Notes under the pieces: model-generated
What the model was told of the DNA's origin: nothing
The model's input: the letters and a program-made list of their open reading frames with translations, nothing else
The model's database searches: none
Part shown: positions 47,615-57,538 of the stretch, piece after piece
Position numbering within the stretch: the first letter of the stretch is position 1
Layout: every line of letters starts with the position of its first letter
Position numbers and translations under genes: made by a program
From: Nocardioides jiangsuensis
Lineage (GTDB): Bacteria; Actinomycetota; Actinomycetes; Propionibacteriales; Nocardioidaceae
Length of the DNA stretch: 64,000 bases
Assembly: GCF_019679455.1 (NCBI RefSeq)
Contig: NZ_JAIEZQ010000001.1
Location: 1-64,000, forward strand
Direction: 5' to 3'

Positions 47615-49402
47615 TCACCTCCCCCTCGGCGCAGGACCGCGGAGTGCGAGGGCGGCCTGCACGAGGGCGGCGTGGGTGAGTGCCTGCGGGTAGTTGCCGA
47701 GGTGATCACCGGTCGTGGGGTCCATCTCCTCGGCGTACAGGCCGACGGGGCTCGCGCGTTCCAGCATCTCCTCGAAGAGCGCGAGAGCGTCCTCGCGGCG
47801 GCCGCAGCACGCCAGCGCCTGAACCAGCCAGAACGAGCAGGGCAGGAACGCGCCCTCGTGGCCAGGCAGGCCGTCGCGACCGGGCGGGTACCGGAAGACC
47901 AGCGGGCCACCGGCGGACAGCTGGTCGCGAACTGCGTCCACCGTGCCCCGCACCCGGGGCGACTCCGGCTCCTCGAGACCGATCAGGGGCAGGACCAGCA
48001 AGGCGGCATCGAGGTCGTGCGAGCCGTAGCTGCGGGTGTAGCTGCCGATGCTGCGATCGAACCCGTGCTCGTTGACCGCGACGCCGATCGCCTCGCGGGC
48101 GTCGAGCCATCGCCGGCGTTGCCGGGCCGAGATCCGGTGCGTCTCGGCGATCCGCAGGCCACGGTCGAGCGCGAGCCAGCCCATCAGCTTGGAGTGCACG
48201 TGATGGGCGGCGTCGTCGCGGATCTCCCAGATGCCCGCATCGGGCTCGGTCCACCGGCGCGCCACCAGGTCGGCGAACCCCCGCATCGCGCGCCAGGTCT
48301 CCCCGTAGAGAGGGTGGCCCGCCTGGACGAGGACCCAGGCGGCGTCCAGCACCCAGCCGTAACCGTCGAGCTGGTGTTGTCCGGCCGCTGCGTTGCCCAC
48401 ACGCACGGGCACGCTCCCTGCGTAGCCCGGCCAGCCGCGCAGGGTCCGCTCCGCCGTCGCGGGACGGCCGTCCAGCGTGAACAGCACCGGCAGGCGGGGC
48501 CGCGCCAGACGGCTGGCGTGCAGCAGCCACCACAGGAACCCACGGGCCTCATCGACCTTGCCGACGTTGAGGAATGCCGCGATGCCGATGCTCGCGTCAC
48601 GCGGCCATGCGAAGCGATAGTCCCAGTTCCGCACGCCGCCGTACTCCTCGGGCAGCGACGTGGTGGGCGCGGCCACGGGCGCACCCGACGGCGAGTACGT
48701 GAGCAGCTGCAAGGTCAGCAGGCTGCGTACGACGGACTCACGGAACGGGATGTCGTGGTCGATGCCGGCGCTCCACGCCTGCCAACCGGCCTCGTCCCTC
48801 GCGAGCAGTTCCCAGGCCCTGGCCGGGTCCACATGGATCAGCGGTTCTCGATGGGCGACGGTGACGACGAACGTCACCGGCCGGCCCGGGGTGATGGCCA
48901 GCGGCGTAGTGCTGCCGACCGTGGCGCACTGTCCTGCGTCGCAGCCGAGGGACAACGCCAGCGACCCCCACTCGCACACCAGGGTCGGACCGCGGCGCCG
49001 GACCCGCGGCCTGTCGTGGTCCTCGCCGAGGCGGGGGTCGAACTCGACGAGCGCTTCTGCAGAACCACCCTCGGCAGACAGCCGGCGGACCAGGACCGTC
49101 GCCGGCAACAGGCGGCCGGCGACCTCGGCCACCATGCCCTCGGTCAGCGTCAGCCGGCCGTGCGGCGTGGCCCAGGTGGTCTCCAGCGTGGTGCAGTGCT
49201 CGCGGTAGCGTCGCTCCACGACCCTGGCGGCCTCGGCCGGTCCCAGCCGGAACTTTCCCCCGTCCACGCCTCCGAGAAGGCTGCCGAACACGGGCGCACC
49301 GTCGAAACGCGGTACGCAGAACCAGTCGATCGAACCGTCGCTGGAGACCAGCGCAGCGGTGCGGGTGTCGCCGAGCAGCCCGTAGTCCGCGATCGGTCTC
49401 AT
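47615..49402 (-). CDS. Glycoside hydrolase family 15 protein
   Basis: The 595-residue protein has the GH15 layout, an N-terminal beta-sandwich (MRPIADYGLLGDTRTAALVS, SIDWFCVPRFDGAPVFGSLL) followed by an (alpha/alpha)6 barrel (YGGVRNWDYRFAWPRDA, EPDAGIWEIRD). No signal peptide is seen, so it is cytoplasmic. Actinobacterial relatives include trehalases and glucoamylases; specificity is not readable. It abuts the membrane-protein gene upstream (1 bp). Confidence 0.92.
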   Translation of the reverse strand: MRPIADYGLLGDTRTAALVSSDGSIDWFCVPRFDGAPVFGSLLGGVDGGKFRLGPAEAARVVERRYREHCTTLETTWATPHGRLTLTEGMVAEVAGRLLPATVLVRRLSAEGGSAEALVEFDPRLGEDHDRPRVRRRGPTLVCEWGSLALSLGCDAGQCATVGSTTPLAITPGRPVTFVVTVAHREPLIHVDPARAWELLARDEAGWQAWSAGIDHDIPFRESVVRSLLTLQLLTYSPSGAPVAAPTTSLPEEYGGVRNWDYRFAWPRDASIGIAAFLNVGKVDEARGFLWWLLHASRLARPRLPVLFTLDGRPATAERTLRGWPGYAGSVPVRVGNAAAGQHQLDGYGWVLDAAWVLVQAGHPLYGETWRAMRGFADLVARRWTEPDAGIWEIRDDAAHHVHSKLMGWLALDRGLRIAETHRISARQRRRWLDAREAIGVAVNEHGFDRSIGSYTRSYGSHDLDAALLVLPLIGLEEPESPRVRGTVDAVRDQLSAGGPLVFRYPPGRDGLPGHEGAFLPCSFWLVQALACCGRREDALALFEEMLERASPVGLYAEEMDPTTGDHLGNYPQALTHAALVQAALALRGPAPRGR

Positions 49403-49403
49403 G

Positions 49404-49880
49404 TCAGCGAGCCTCCAGAAGCAGACCGAGCACGATGCCGTAGACGAGGTGGGCGGCGATCGCCACCGCGGGCGTCTGGATGCCGTAGTTCAGGGCGAGC
49501 ACGCCTGGCGGCTCGAGCACGGCCGTACTCTCCGGGCCGGCGCGGTGAGATGCCATCCGCGGGTGGACGCCCGGGAGGAGCGGCAGCAGAACCGTGAGCG
49601 CCACCGTGACGTGCAGGAGCCCGAGCAGCCCCCCGAGCCACCAGGTGGCCTGGTGCAGCAGGGCGAACACCGCCGCATATCCGAGGGCGAACGCCTGACC
49701 GACGACCAGGTGGATGAGGAACCCGGCGAACCGGGCGCGGTCCGGGTCCTGGGTGACCAGCGTGCCGAGCACGAGGGGAAGGTCCAACCGGGTGAGACCA
49801 GCAAGCTGCGCGCTGGTCATCACGGCGGTGAGCGCGCTGGTGGCCACCAACCCGAACACGGCCCATCCTGCCCAGTCCAT
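49404..49880 (-). CDS. Integral membrane protein, unknown function
   Basis: The 158 residues form about four membrane helices (WAVFGLVATSALTAVMTSAQ, GFLIHLVVGQAFALGYAAVF, LLGLLHVTVALTVLLPLLPG, VAIAAHLVYGIVLGLLL). The frame is preferred over a longer Arg-rich frame across the same bases because of its hydrophobicity and fit between its neighbours. No family is assigned. It lies between a sulfatase-fold gene and GH15 on the same strand. Confidence 0.75.
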   Translation of the reverse strand: MDWAGWAVFGLVATSALTAVMTSAQLAGLTRLDLPLVLGTLVTQDPDRARFAGFLIHLVVGQAFALGYAAVFALLHQATWWLGGLLGLLHVTVALTVLLPLLPGVHPRMASHRAGPESTAVLEPPGVLALNYGIQTPAVAIAAHLVYGIVLGLLLEAR

Positions 49881-49892
49881 CGTCGTGCCGGC

Positions 49893-51596
49893 TCACGGGC
49901 CGGAAGCCGACGAGGGCGGCCGGGGGCCGTACGCGGTGAGGAAGCGGTCGCGGAAGGTGTCCATCGGCCAGACCGGCGCGTCCGGGCCGGGCCTCATCCC
50001 GGCCTGCCAGCCCCACCCGTCGATCCGGTCCAGCACGGCCGGGTCTCGGGCGATCACCGCGATGGGCACGTCGTGGCCCGCGGCGTCACCGGAGACGATC
50101 GCGGCGGGCTGGTGGTCGCCGAGCACGACGAGCACCAGATCGGGGTCGCCATAGGTCTCCACGAATGAGATGAGGGCGTCCAACGTGTACTCGATGGACC
50201 GCCCGTAGGCGGTGCGCACCCGCTCGGGGTCTCGCCACACGACGTCGGTCGACGGCCCCTGTGCGGGCATGGGGTCGAAGACCGTGCCGTCCCCGACCAG
50301 GCTCCAGTCGACCAGGCGGGGCAGCGGTGTCCACGGCGCGTGGCTCGACGCGAGGTCGATCTCCGCCATGACCGGAGGGTGGGGGTGCGCCAGCTCCAGG
50401 CGGTGGAAGGCGGCCAGGGTGTACTGGTCGGGCATGGTGGCGTAGCCGAACTCCGGGCCGACGTACCCGACGTTGCGGGCGTCGTAGAGCGTGTCGAAGT
50501 CGTAGAACTCTCCCTGGGGCCAGTCCTCGCGGTTGGACGGCACGTCGCCGACCGTCCGCCAGCCCGCGCGCTTGAAGGCGTCGCCGAGGGTGAAGCGGTC
50601 GCCGGCGACGAGGACGTCGTAGCGCTGCTGGGTGTCCACCCACAGGCCGGACTGCAGGGTGGCGTGGGCCAGCCAGCTCGCCGCCCCGTACGTCGGTGAG
50701 GTGAGGAAGGCACTTCGCGAGGAGAAGCCGGCCACGCGGAGCCGGCTGGTCCCCGCGTCCAGGGTGGAGCCGACCCGTGCCGAGAAGACCGGGTCCTGCA
50801 CCGCGACACGGCCGTAGCTCTCCACGAAGACGACGAGGACGTCCTTGCCGCGCAGACCGGTGAGCAGCTCCTCGGCACGGACGCCGCGGAACGGGTCGTC
50901 GACGGATGCCTTCGCGAACGCCTGCCGGTCGCGTAGCTCGTCGGGGATCCGGCGTACGTGGTCGTAGACGAGTCCGGCCGCGCTGGTGGAGGCGAGCGGC
51001 GCGTCCGAGACGATCCGGACGCCGGACACGGCGCCCACCGCCCAGACCATCCCGAGCGCGGTGACGGCCCCGACCGACGTCGCGGTGTGCCGGTCCACGA
51101 TCCGCGTCAGGCGGAGGACCGACAGCGGCAGGAGGACGACCAGGGCCACACCCAGTGCGCCGGCAGCCACCAGGGAGACCACCGCAGCGGGCCGACCGAC
51201 CGAGTCGACGAGGAGGTCGACGGCGGATCCGACGTAACCCCAGTCGACCACGGGGTCGAACGGCCGCCCCAGCGCCGCCAGGAAGCCCATGTCCAGGATC
51301 TTGACGATGCTCAGCAGGCCGAGGGCAAGGCCGACCGCCACCGCCGTGATGCGTTGCGTGCCGGCCGGCAGGACCAGCACGAGCAGGACGACGAGGAGCC
51401 CCTCGAGGGGGATCCGGACGAACGCGCCCGGGCCGAGCCGTCCGATCTCGGTCGGTGCGAGCAGGGCGAACCACACGAGCAGGCAGGCCAGCACCGTGGC
51501 GACGGCGGAGGCGGCGGCGCGGAGCCTGGCTCCCCACCTCGAGCGACGAGCGTCTCCGCGGTGGGTCCACGCACCCGGGGGAGCCGGCTCACGCAT
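49893..51596 (-). CDS. Sulfatase-fold membrane protein (phosphoglycerol-transferase-like)
   Basis: The 567-residue protein has five hydrophobic N-terminal segments followed by an extracytoplasmic alkaline-phosphatase/sulfatase domain. DVLVVFVESYGRVAV is the metal-binding strand, SPTYGAASWLAHATLQSGLW resembles the nucleophile-Thr region of LTA synthase-type enzymes, and LVLVVLGDHQPAA carries the late Asp-His pair. It probably transfers or releases phospho-alcohol groups outside the membrane. Its start overlaps the CDP-alcohol transferase gene by 8 bp. Confidence 0.87.
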   Translation of the reverse strand: MREPAPPGAWTHRGDARRSRWGARLRAAASAVATVLACLLVWFALLAPTEIGRLGPGAFVRIPLEGLLVVLLVLVLPAGTQRITAVAVGLALGLLSIVKILDMGFLAALGRPFDPVVDWGYVGSAVDLLVDSVGRPAAVVSLVAAGALGVALVVLLPLSVLRLTRIVDRHTATSVGAVTALGMVWAVGAVSGVRIVSDAPLASTSAAGLVYDHVRRIPDELRDRQAFAKASVDDPFRGVRAEELLTGLRGKDVLVVFVESYGRVAVQDPVFSARVGSTLDAGTSRLRVAGFSSRSAFLTSPTYGAASWLAHATLQSGLWVDTQQRYDVLVAGDRFTLGDAFKRAGWRTVGDVPSNREDWPQGEFYDFDTLYDARNVGYVGPEFGYATMPDQYTLAAFHRLELAHPHPPVMAEIDLASSHAPWTPLPRLVDWSLVGDGTVFDPMPAQGPSTDVVWRDPERVRTAYGRSIEYTLDALISFVETYGDPDLVLVVLGDHQPAAIVSGDAAGHDVPIAVIARDPAVLDRIDGWGWQAGMRPGPDAPVWPMDTFRDRFLTAYGPRPPSSASGP

Positions 51597-52371
51597 CGCG
51601 CACCGCCACCGGCTCCGCCTCGCGGCCCGGCACGCCGCTCCGCCCCACCCGCGGGGCGGGGACCGCGAGCCGGCCGGGCTCGGCACGCCGGTGTCCCCAG
51701 AGCCACCACACGTCGCGCCCGAACGACTCCGTGAGCAGAGCCAGCGCGGCGGCCAGGGCGAGGTTCGTCGAGAGGAGGGGGAGGGCGTCCGCCGCCGCGG
51801 CGGCCAGCACCACCCCCTGCGTCGCCGCAACGACCTTGCGCCAGTAGCGCGGCGGCAGTGACCCGCGCAGCCACGGCAGCAGCGCACCGGCGGCGCCGAA
51901 CACGTACCGCGCCGCGCCGATCGCGAGCACCCACGCGCCGGCCGACCGGGCGACGTACACGCTGAGGACCAGGATCAGGAGCGCGTCGACCTCCATGTCG
52001 AAGTGCGCGCCGAGCGTCGACGCCGTCCGCGTGCGCCGTGCGACCCGGCCGTCGACCGCGTCGAGGACGAGAGCCACGACGGTCAGCGCCAGCAGCGTCA
52101 CCACCGAGGTGTGCCCGGTGAACGAGTCGGCCGTCAGCGCAACCACCCCGCCGACGAGGGTGGCCCGCGTGAGCGTCACCCGGTCAGCGGGCCCGAGCCC
52201 GCCCGTCCCGTACCGCGCGAGCCCGCGAGCCAGGGAGGCGTTCGTGACCACCCCACAGGTGATACCGACCACCCAGCCGGAGCCGCTGAGGCCGCTGGTC
52301 GCCGCGAGCGCGGCGAGCAGCACCGTCTGGCCGATCAGCCCCACTACCGGGCCGGTTTGAACCGTACGCAC
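51589..52371 (-). CDS. CDP-alcohol phosphatidyltransferase
   Basis: The 260-residue membrane enzyme carries the complete CDP-OH-P motif, DGRVARRTRTASTLGAHFDM followed by EVD (DGx2ARx8Gx3Dx3D). It makes a phosphodiester between a CDP-alcohol and an acceptor alcohol. GTG 52371 has GGAGG 4 nt upstream; the frame opens at 52431. It is divergent from the MDR dehydrogenase gene across an 86-bp gap, placing it as the minus arm of the pterin-type cluster. Confidence 0.88.
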   Translation of the reverse strand: MRTVQTGPVVGLIGQTVLLAALAATSGLSGSGWVVGITCGVVTNASLARGLARYGTGGLGPADRVTLTRATLVGGVVALTADSFTGHTSVVTLLALTVVALVLDAVDGRVARRTRTASTLGAHFDMEVDALLILVLSVYVARSAGAWVLAIGAARYVFGAAGALLPWLRGSLPPRYWRKVVAATQGVVLAAAAADALPLLSTNLALAAALALLTESFGRDVWWLWGHRRAEPGRLAVPAPRVGRSGVPGREAEPVAVRDA

Positions 52372-52457
52372 CGTGCCTCCGTGTCCAAGGGGGTACGGCG
52401 GTAGTACGAGAACTCCGATGCTCGGGTTCACTGCGGTGACCGGGGGAGGTGGGGCCG

Positions 52458-53438
52458 GTGAGGGGTGACGCGTTCGCGTTCTGGCTGCGCGAACCGGGGG
52501 TGGGCGAGATCCGACCGGCCCAGCTGCCCGAGCCGGGCCCCGGCGACGTCCTCGTACGGACGCTGCGTTCCGGGGTGAGCCGGGGCACCGAGACGCTGGT
52601 GTTCCGGGGAGGGGTCCCGGTCAGCCAGTACGCCGTGATGCGAGCGCCGTTCCAGGAGGGCGACTTCCCCGGGCCGGTCAAGTACGGCTATCTCAGCGTC
52701 GGCGTGGTCGAGCACGGCCCGCCGGAGCTTCTCGGTCGCAGCGTGTTCTGCCTGTACCCGCACCAGACCGCCTACGTGGTCCCGGCCGATGCCGTGGTCC
52801 TCGTGCCTGAGGACGTGCCGCCGGAGCGAGCGGTGCTCGCCGGCACCGTGGAGACCGCCGTCAACGCCCTGTGGGATGCGGCACCGCTGCTCGGCGACCG
52901 GGTCACGGTCGTCGGTGCCGGCATGGTCGGCTGCTGCGTGGCGCGTCTGCTGACCCGGGTGCCCGGCGTACGGACGACCCTCGTCGACGTCGACGCCACC
53001 CGAGCCGGCGTGGCTGCCGCCCTCGGCGTCGACTTCGCCCTCCCCGCCGACGCCACCGGCGGCCGTGACCTCGTCGTGCACACCAGCGCGACGTCCGCCG
53101 GGCTCCAGCAGTCGCTCGACCTGCTCGTCGCGGAGGGCACGGTCATCGAGCTCAGCTGGTACGGCGACGCCGTGACACGTCTGGAGCTCGGGGGCGCCTT
53201 CCACTCGGGGCGCCTGCGCATCCGCGCCAGCCAGGTCGGCGCGGTGGCCGCGGCCCGGCGCGGTCGCCGCACCGCTGCCCAGCGGCGGGCGCTCGCCCTG
53301 GAGCTCCTGCGCGACCCCGCCTTCGACGCGTTGCTCACCGGCACGTCCCGCTTCGACGAGCTGCCCGACGTCATGCCCCGGCTGGCGGACGGGAGCCTGC
53401 CGGCGCTCTGCCACACCGTCACCTACGACGAAGGATGA
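52458..53438 (+). CDS. MDR-family dehydrogenase of the pterin-type cluster
   Basis: The 326-residue protein has a medium-chain dehydrogenase layout: GroES-like domain ([32 protein letters not shown]) and Rossmann domain ([17 protein letters not shown]). Catalytic zinc ligands of the classical type are not evident. GTG 52458 is favoured because GGGGGAGG lies 8 nt upstream. It is the first gene of the plus arm, 4 bp before the QueD/PTPS-like gene. Confidence 0.85.
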   Translation: MRGDAFAFWLREPGVGEIRPAQLPEPGPGDVLVRTLRSGVSRGTETLVFRGGVPVSQYAVMRAPFQEGDFPGPVKYGYLSVGVVEHGPPELLGRSVFCLYPHQTAYVVPADAVVLVPEDVPPERAVLAGTVETAVNALWDAAPLLGDRVTVVGAGMVGCCVARLLTRVPGVRTTLVDVDATRAGVAAALGVDFALPADATGGRDLVVHTSATSAGLQQSLDLLVAEGTVIELSWYGDAVTRLELGGAFHSGRLRIRASQVGAVAAARRGRRTAAQRRALALELLRDPAFDALLTGTSRFDELPDVMPRLADGSLPALCHTVTYDEG

Positions 53439-53442
53439 ATGC

Positions 53443-53841
53443 ATGTTCAGCGTGACCGTCCGCGACCACATGATGATCGCCCACAGCCTCCGCGGCGAGG
53501 TCTTCGGACCCGCACAGCGTCTGCACGGCGCGACCTATGTGGTCGACGCGACGTTCCGGCGGGCGGTCCTCGACGCGGACAACATCGTGGTCGACATCGG
53601 ACGGTCGGCAGGCGCGCTGCACGACATCGTCGGCGAGCTGGGCTACCGCAACCTCGACGACGAGCCCGCCTTCGCCGGGATGAACACCTCCACCGAGGCG
53701 CTGGCCCAGGTGATCGCCGACCGGCTCGCCGAGCGGGCACGTGCCGGCGCTCTCGGCGAGGGCGCGCGCGGGCTGGCCGGGATCGCGGTCACGCTGCGCG
53801 AGTCACACGTCGCGTCGGCCAGCTACGAGCGGCCGCTGTGA
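53443..53841 (+). CDS. QueD/PTPS-like protein with altered active site
   Basis: The 132-residue T-fold protein aligns with 6-pyruvoyl- or 6-carboxy-tetrahydropterin synthases: start [16 protein letters not shown], then [13 protein letters not shown], the NTSTEALA helix and a final LRES with the substrate-anchoring Glu (E120). Two zinc-site His remain (H14, H28). The third, expected in HGH, is Ala30, and the catalytic Cys position before RLHG is Ala24. The usual chemistry is therefore unlikely; it may bind a pterin or pyrimidine without the normal reaction. It overlaps the glycosyltransferase gene by 4 bp. Confidence 0.82.
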   Translation: MFSVTVRDHMMIAHSLRGEVFGPAQRLHGATYVVDATFRRAVLDADNIVVDIGRSAGALHDIVGELGYRNLDDEPAFAGMNTSTEALAQVIADRLAERARAGALGEGARGLAGIAVTLRESHVASASYERPL

Positions 53842-54905
53842 CCGCCGTGCACGTGATCGTGCCCGACGGTATCGACGATCCGGCGCGACCGAGCGGCGGC
53901 AACACCTACGACCGCAGGATCTGCGGCGGTCTCGGCGCGCTCGGCTGGGCTGTTCACGAGCACGGCGTGGCAGGGGAGTGGCCCAGGCCGGACACGGCGG
54001 CGCGCGCCGGCCTGGCACGTGAGATCGCGGGGATCCCGGACCGCTCCGTCGTGCTGCTCGACGGGCTGGTCGCCTCGACCGTCCCGGAGGTGCTGGTGCC
54101 CGAGGCGGCCCGGCTGCCCCTGGTCGTCCTCGTGCACATGCCGCTGGGTGGCGGGCGGCCGGGTGGCGTGGCGACCGATGTCCGGGCCGACGAGCGCGCG
54201 GTCCTGTCCGCCGCCGCCGCGGTCGTCACGACCAGCGCGTGGACCCGGCGCCGGCTGCTCGACCGGTACGCGCTGCAGCCGGGCCGGGTCCACGTCGCGG
54301 AGCCCGGCGTCGACGTGGCCGAGCTCGCGCCGGGGACGCCGGCCGGCGGCGAGCTGCTCTGCGTCGCGGCGGTGACGCCGGAGAAGGGGCACGACGTGTT
54401 GCTCGCGGCGCTGGCCACCATCGCCGACCTGACGTGGCGGTGCGCGTGCCTGGGCACCCTGGCCCGCGACCCCGGCTTCGTCGGCCGTCTGGCCAGCCGG
54501 GCCCGCGACGACGGAATCCACGACCGGGTGTGGTTCGCCGGGCCGCGCACGGGCACCGACCTCGCCACCGCGTACGCAGCGGCGGACGCGCTGGTGCTGG
54601 CCTCGCGGGCCGAGACGTACGGGATGGTGGTCACCGAGGCGCTGGCGCGTGGTCTCCCCGTCGTCGCCACGGCGGTCGGCGGGGTTCCGGAGGCGCTCGG
54701 TCACGGCGCCGACGGGGTCCGTCCCGGCCTGCTGGTGCCCGCCGGTGACCCCGCGGCTCTCGCGGCGGCCCTGCGCCGGTGGCTCAGCGACGCAGGACTG
54801 CGACAGCGCTGCCGGCACGCGGCCCGGCAGCGCCGGGAGACGTTGCCGGGCTGGGCGGACACCTCGCGGCAGATCTCCCGGGTCCTCGGCGGGGTGGCTG
54901 CGTGA
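53838..54905 (+). CDS. GT4-type glycosyltransferase
   Basis: The 355-residue protein has a GT-B fold: [20 protein letters not shown] at the start, [14 protein letters not shown], then [19 protein letters not shown], and the EX7E motif in [20 protein letters not shown]. Donor and acceptor are unknown. It is coupled on both sides (GTGA overlaps), consistent with sugar addition being part of the pathway. Confidence 0.9.
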   Translation: MTAVHVIVPDGIDDPARPSGGNTYDRRICGGLGALGWAVHEHGVAGEWPRPDTAARAGLAREIAGIPDRSVVLLDGLVASTVPEVLVPEAARLPLVVLVHMPLGGGRPGGVATDVRADERAVLSAAAAVVTTSAWTRRRLLDRYALQPGRVHVAEPGVDVAELAPGTPAGGELLCVAAVTPEKGHDVLLAALATIADLTWRCACLGTLARDPGFVGRLASRARDDGIHDRVWFAGPRTGTDLATAYAAADALVLASRAETYGMVVTEALARGLPVVATAVGGVPEALGHGADGVRPGLLVPAGDPAALAAALRRWLSDAGLRQRCRHAARQRRETLPGWADTSRQISRVLGGVAA

Positions 54906-55726
54906 CCGCCGGGCCCGCCCGGGTCACCCCCGCATGGCTGGCACTGCGGGAGCGGGCCGACGCCGAGGCCCGCGCCGCCGACCTCGTCGAGCGGACCGGG
55001 CGGACGCTGGCGGCCGACCGCGACGTGGTCGTCTGCGACCTCGGCTGCGGCACAGGGTCGATGGCGCGCTGGCTCGCCCCGCGCCTGTCAGGGACACAGC
55101 AGTGGCTCCTGTTCGACCGGGAAGCCGCCCTGCTCGCGCACGCCGCCGCGGACATGCCCGCCGCAGGCGCCGACGGCGGCCCGGTGTCCGCCCGGACCCG
55201 GCGGCGCGATGTCACCAGGCTGGACACGGCCGACCTGTCCGGCGCGTCCCTGGTCACCGCCTCGGCGTTGCTCGACATGTTGACCGCGGACGAGCTGGAC
55301 CGGGTCGTCGCGGCCTGTGTCGAGGTGGGCTGCGCCGCCCTGCTGACCATCTCCGTGGTGGGTCGTGTGGACCTCGTGCCGGCCGATCCGCTGGACGAGT
55401 GCCTGGTCGACGCGTTCAACGCCCACCAGCGTCGCACGGTCGACGGGCGGCGCCTGCTCGGTCCGGACGCGGTCGGCGCGGCGGTCGAGGCCTTCACGCG
55501 GCTCGGTGCCGAGGTCCTGGTCCGGCCCAGCCCGTGGCGGCTCGGCGCCGACCAGGCCGCGCTGGCGGGGGAGTGGCTGTCCGGCTGGGTGGACGCGGTG
55601 TGCGAGCAGCGCCCCGAGCTGACCGCCGCGGCCGGACCCTACGTGCGATGGCGCCTGGCGGAAGCCGCTGCCGGCCGGCTGGAGGTCACCGTCCACCACG
55701 ACGACCTGCTGGCCCTCCCGGGATGA
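54902..55726 (+). CDS. SAM-dependent methyltransferase
   Basis: The 274-residue class I methyltransferase has motif I VVCDLGCGTGSMARWLAPRL, an acidic motif II (LLFDREAALL), and LVTASALLDMLTADELD. The substrate is unknown; position suggests methylation of the cluster product. It starts in the glycosyltransferase stop. A 121-bp gap follows before the membrane protein. Confidence 0.88.
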   Translation: MTAGPARVTPAWLALRERADAEARAADLVERTGRTLAADRDVVVCDLGCGTGSMARWLAPRLSGTQQWLLFDREAALLAHAAADMPAAGADGGPVSARTRRRDVTRLDTADLSGASLVTASALLDMLTADELDRVVAACVEVGCAALLTISVVGRVDLVPADPLDECLVDAFNAHQRRTVDGRRLLGPDAVGAAVEAFTRLGAEVLVRPSPWRLGADQAALAGEWLSGWVDAVCEQRPELTAAAGPYVRWRLAEAAAGRLEVTVHHDDLLALPG

Positions 55727-55847
55727 TCTCCCGCGCGCCGATGAACCGGGCAGGTGCTGGGCCCGTACGTCACCTCAGGCAGGAGAACGCCTACCGGGGG
55801 CGCGTGCACCCGCATCGACACCTGCATCGAGGCGATCGGAGGCCGGG

Positions 55848-56840
55848 ATGAGTCGGACGCGGTGGACGTGGGCGCGCCTGCTGGGCGGCGCGGCGATCCT
55901 CGCCGTCCTGGTCTGGCGGCTGGGCACCGGCCCCTTCCTGGACGGCGTCCGCAGGGTCGACGGGTGGTCACTGGCGGCGGCGACGGGCATCGCGGTGCTG
56001 ACCACGGCGTGCTGCGCCTGGCGGTGGAGCCTGATCGCCCGGGGCCTCGGAGCTGCCCTGCCGCTGCGGGCGGCGGTCCCCGCCTACTACAGGTCGCAGT
56101 TCCTCAACTCGGCGTTGCCCGGCGGCGTGCTCGGGGACGTGCACCGCGCCGTCCGCCACGGGCGCGCCGTCGGTGATCTGAGCCGTGGGCTACGGGCCGT
56201 CGCCTGGGAACGCTCCGCCGGGCAGGTCGTGCAGGTCCTGCTGGCGGTGGTCGTGCTGCTCCTGCTGCCGTCGCCGGTGCGCTCCTCCATGCCGCTCGTC
56301 GCCGTCGCGGTCGGGACGGGTGTGCTGGCCCTCGCTCTCCTGGGTCGGGCTCACCCTCGCGGCGTCGGGACTTCTCTCCGGGCGCGGACGGTCCGGGCGG
56401 CGGCGACGGATCTTCGCGAGGGGCTGTTGGCGAGACGGGCGTGGCCCGGCATCGTCCTGGCTTCGGTCCTGGTCGTGGTCGGCCACGCCATGACCTTCCT
56501 GATCGCGGCGCGGGCCGCGGGATCGGTCGCGTCGACGGTCCGGATGCTGCCGCTGGCGGTCCTCGTGCTGCTGGCCGCGGGAGTGCCCACCAACATCGCC
56601 GGGTGGGGCCCGCGTGAGGGCGTGGCCGCGTGGGCGTTCGGCGTGGCCGGACTGGGCGCGGCCCAGGGCGTGGCGACCTCCGTGGTGTACGGCGTCATGG
56701 TGCTCGTCGCCACTCTGCCCGGCGCCGTCGTACTGCTGGTGGCGTCGCTGCATCGGGACCCGCCTGCCCGGGGCGCGGAGGACCCACGCCGGTGGCGCCC
56801 GACGGCCACCGCCTGTCCGGAAGGGGCCGCCGGTGGCTGA
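55848..56840 (+). CDS. LPG-synthase-TM/flippase-like membrane protein (UPF0104)
   Basis: The 330-residue protein has ~8 membrane segments in the lysylphosphatidylglycerol synthase TM/UPF0104 fold, with YYRSQFLNSALPGGVLGDVH and VPTNIAGWGPREGVAAWAFG, the two characteristic loops. There is no catalytic C-terminal domain. In such proteins this fold is linked to lipid or glycolipid translocation. It suggests that the cluster product is membrane-linked or exported. Confidence 0.88.
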   Translation: MSRTRWTWARLLGGAAILAVLVWRLGTGPFLDGVRRVDGWSLAAATGIAVLTTACCAWRWSLIARGLGAALPLRAAVPAYYRSQFLNSALPGGVLGDVHRAVRHGRAVGDLSRGLRAVAWERSAGQVVQVLLAVVVLLLLPSPVRSSMPLVAVAVGTGVLALALLGRAHPRGVGTSLRARTVRAAATDLREGLLARRAWPGIVLASVLVVVGHAMTFLIAARAAGSVASTVRMLPLAVLVLLAAGVPTNIAGWGPREGVAAWAFGVAGLGAAQGVATSVVYGVMVLVATLPGAVVLLVASLHRDPPARGAEDPRRWRPTATACPEGAAGG

Positions 56841-57525
56841 CCGTCCCTACACCCTGCTGAGCTGCGGCATGTCGATCGACGGGTATCTCGACAGCGCCAC
56901 CGGGAAGCGGCTGGTGCTCTCCAACGACGCCGACCTCGACCGCGTCGACGCGGTGCGCGCCGACAGCGACGCGATCCTCGTCGGTGCGGCCACCGTCCGG
57001 AACGACAACCCGCGGCTGCTGGTCAGGGCCCAGGCGCGGCGGGACGAGCGAGTCGCCCGGGGGCTCCGGCCCACGCCGATCAAGGTCACCGTGACCCGGC
57101 GTGCGCAGCTCGACGCCTGCGCCAACTTCTTCGCCACCGGCAACACCGAGAAGCTGGTCTACTGCGCGAGCGCAACGGTGTCCGAGGCCCGGGACCGGCT
57201 CGGGAAGGTCGCGACAGTGGTCGACGGTGGCCAGCCGGTGGACATGCGACGGCTGAGCGAGGACCTCCACACCCGAGGCGTCCACCGGCTGATGGTCGAG
57301 GGGGGCGGAACGGTGCACACGCAGTTCCTGACCGACGACCTCGCCGACGAGCTGCACCTGGTCGTCGCGCCGCTGTTCGTCGGCGACTCACGAGCCCGGC
57401 GGTTCGTCGGCGACGGCCGGTTCCCCTGGAACCCGGACCGGCGCGCGACGCTCGCGGAGGTGCGCCGGATCGGTGACGTCGTGCTGCTGCGGTACGCGCT
57501 GTCGGCGCGGTTCCGCACGGACTGA
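56833..57525 (+). CDS. RibD-type reductase (DHFR fold), stand-alone
   Basis: The 230-residue protein matches the C-terminal reductase domain of RibD: YTLLSCGMSIDGYLDSATG, then DAILVGAATVRNDNPRLLVR, and MVEGGGTVHTQFL for NADPH binding. It lacks the deaminase domain, so it would reduce a ribosylaminopyrimidine directly, in the archaeal/fungal order. It overlaps the flippase-like gene by 8 bp and precedes GTP cyclohydrolase II by 13 bp, an immediate pathway partner. Confidence 0.9.
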   Translation: MADRPYTLLSCGMSIDGYLDSATGKRLVLSNDADLDRVDAVRADSDAILVGAATVRNDNPRLLVRAQARRDERVARGLRPTPIKVTVTRRAQLDACANFFATGNTEKLVYCASATVSEARDRLGKVATVVDGGQPVDMRRLSEDLHTRGVHRLMVEGGGTVHTQFLTDDLADELHLVVAPLFVGDSRARRFVGDGRFPWNPDRRATLAEVRRIGDVVLLRYALSARFRTD

Positions 57526-57538
57526 TCGAGGAGGCCCG

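Noticed and set aside
49399-50016. Alternative 205-codon minus-strand frame over the small membrane protein
   Set aside because: The translation is Arg/Pro/His-rich, while the overlapping 158-codon frame gives four clean membrane helices.
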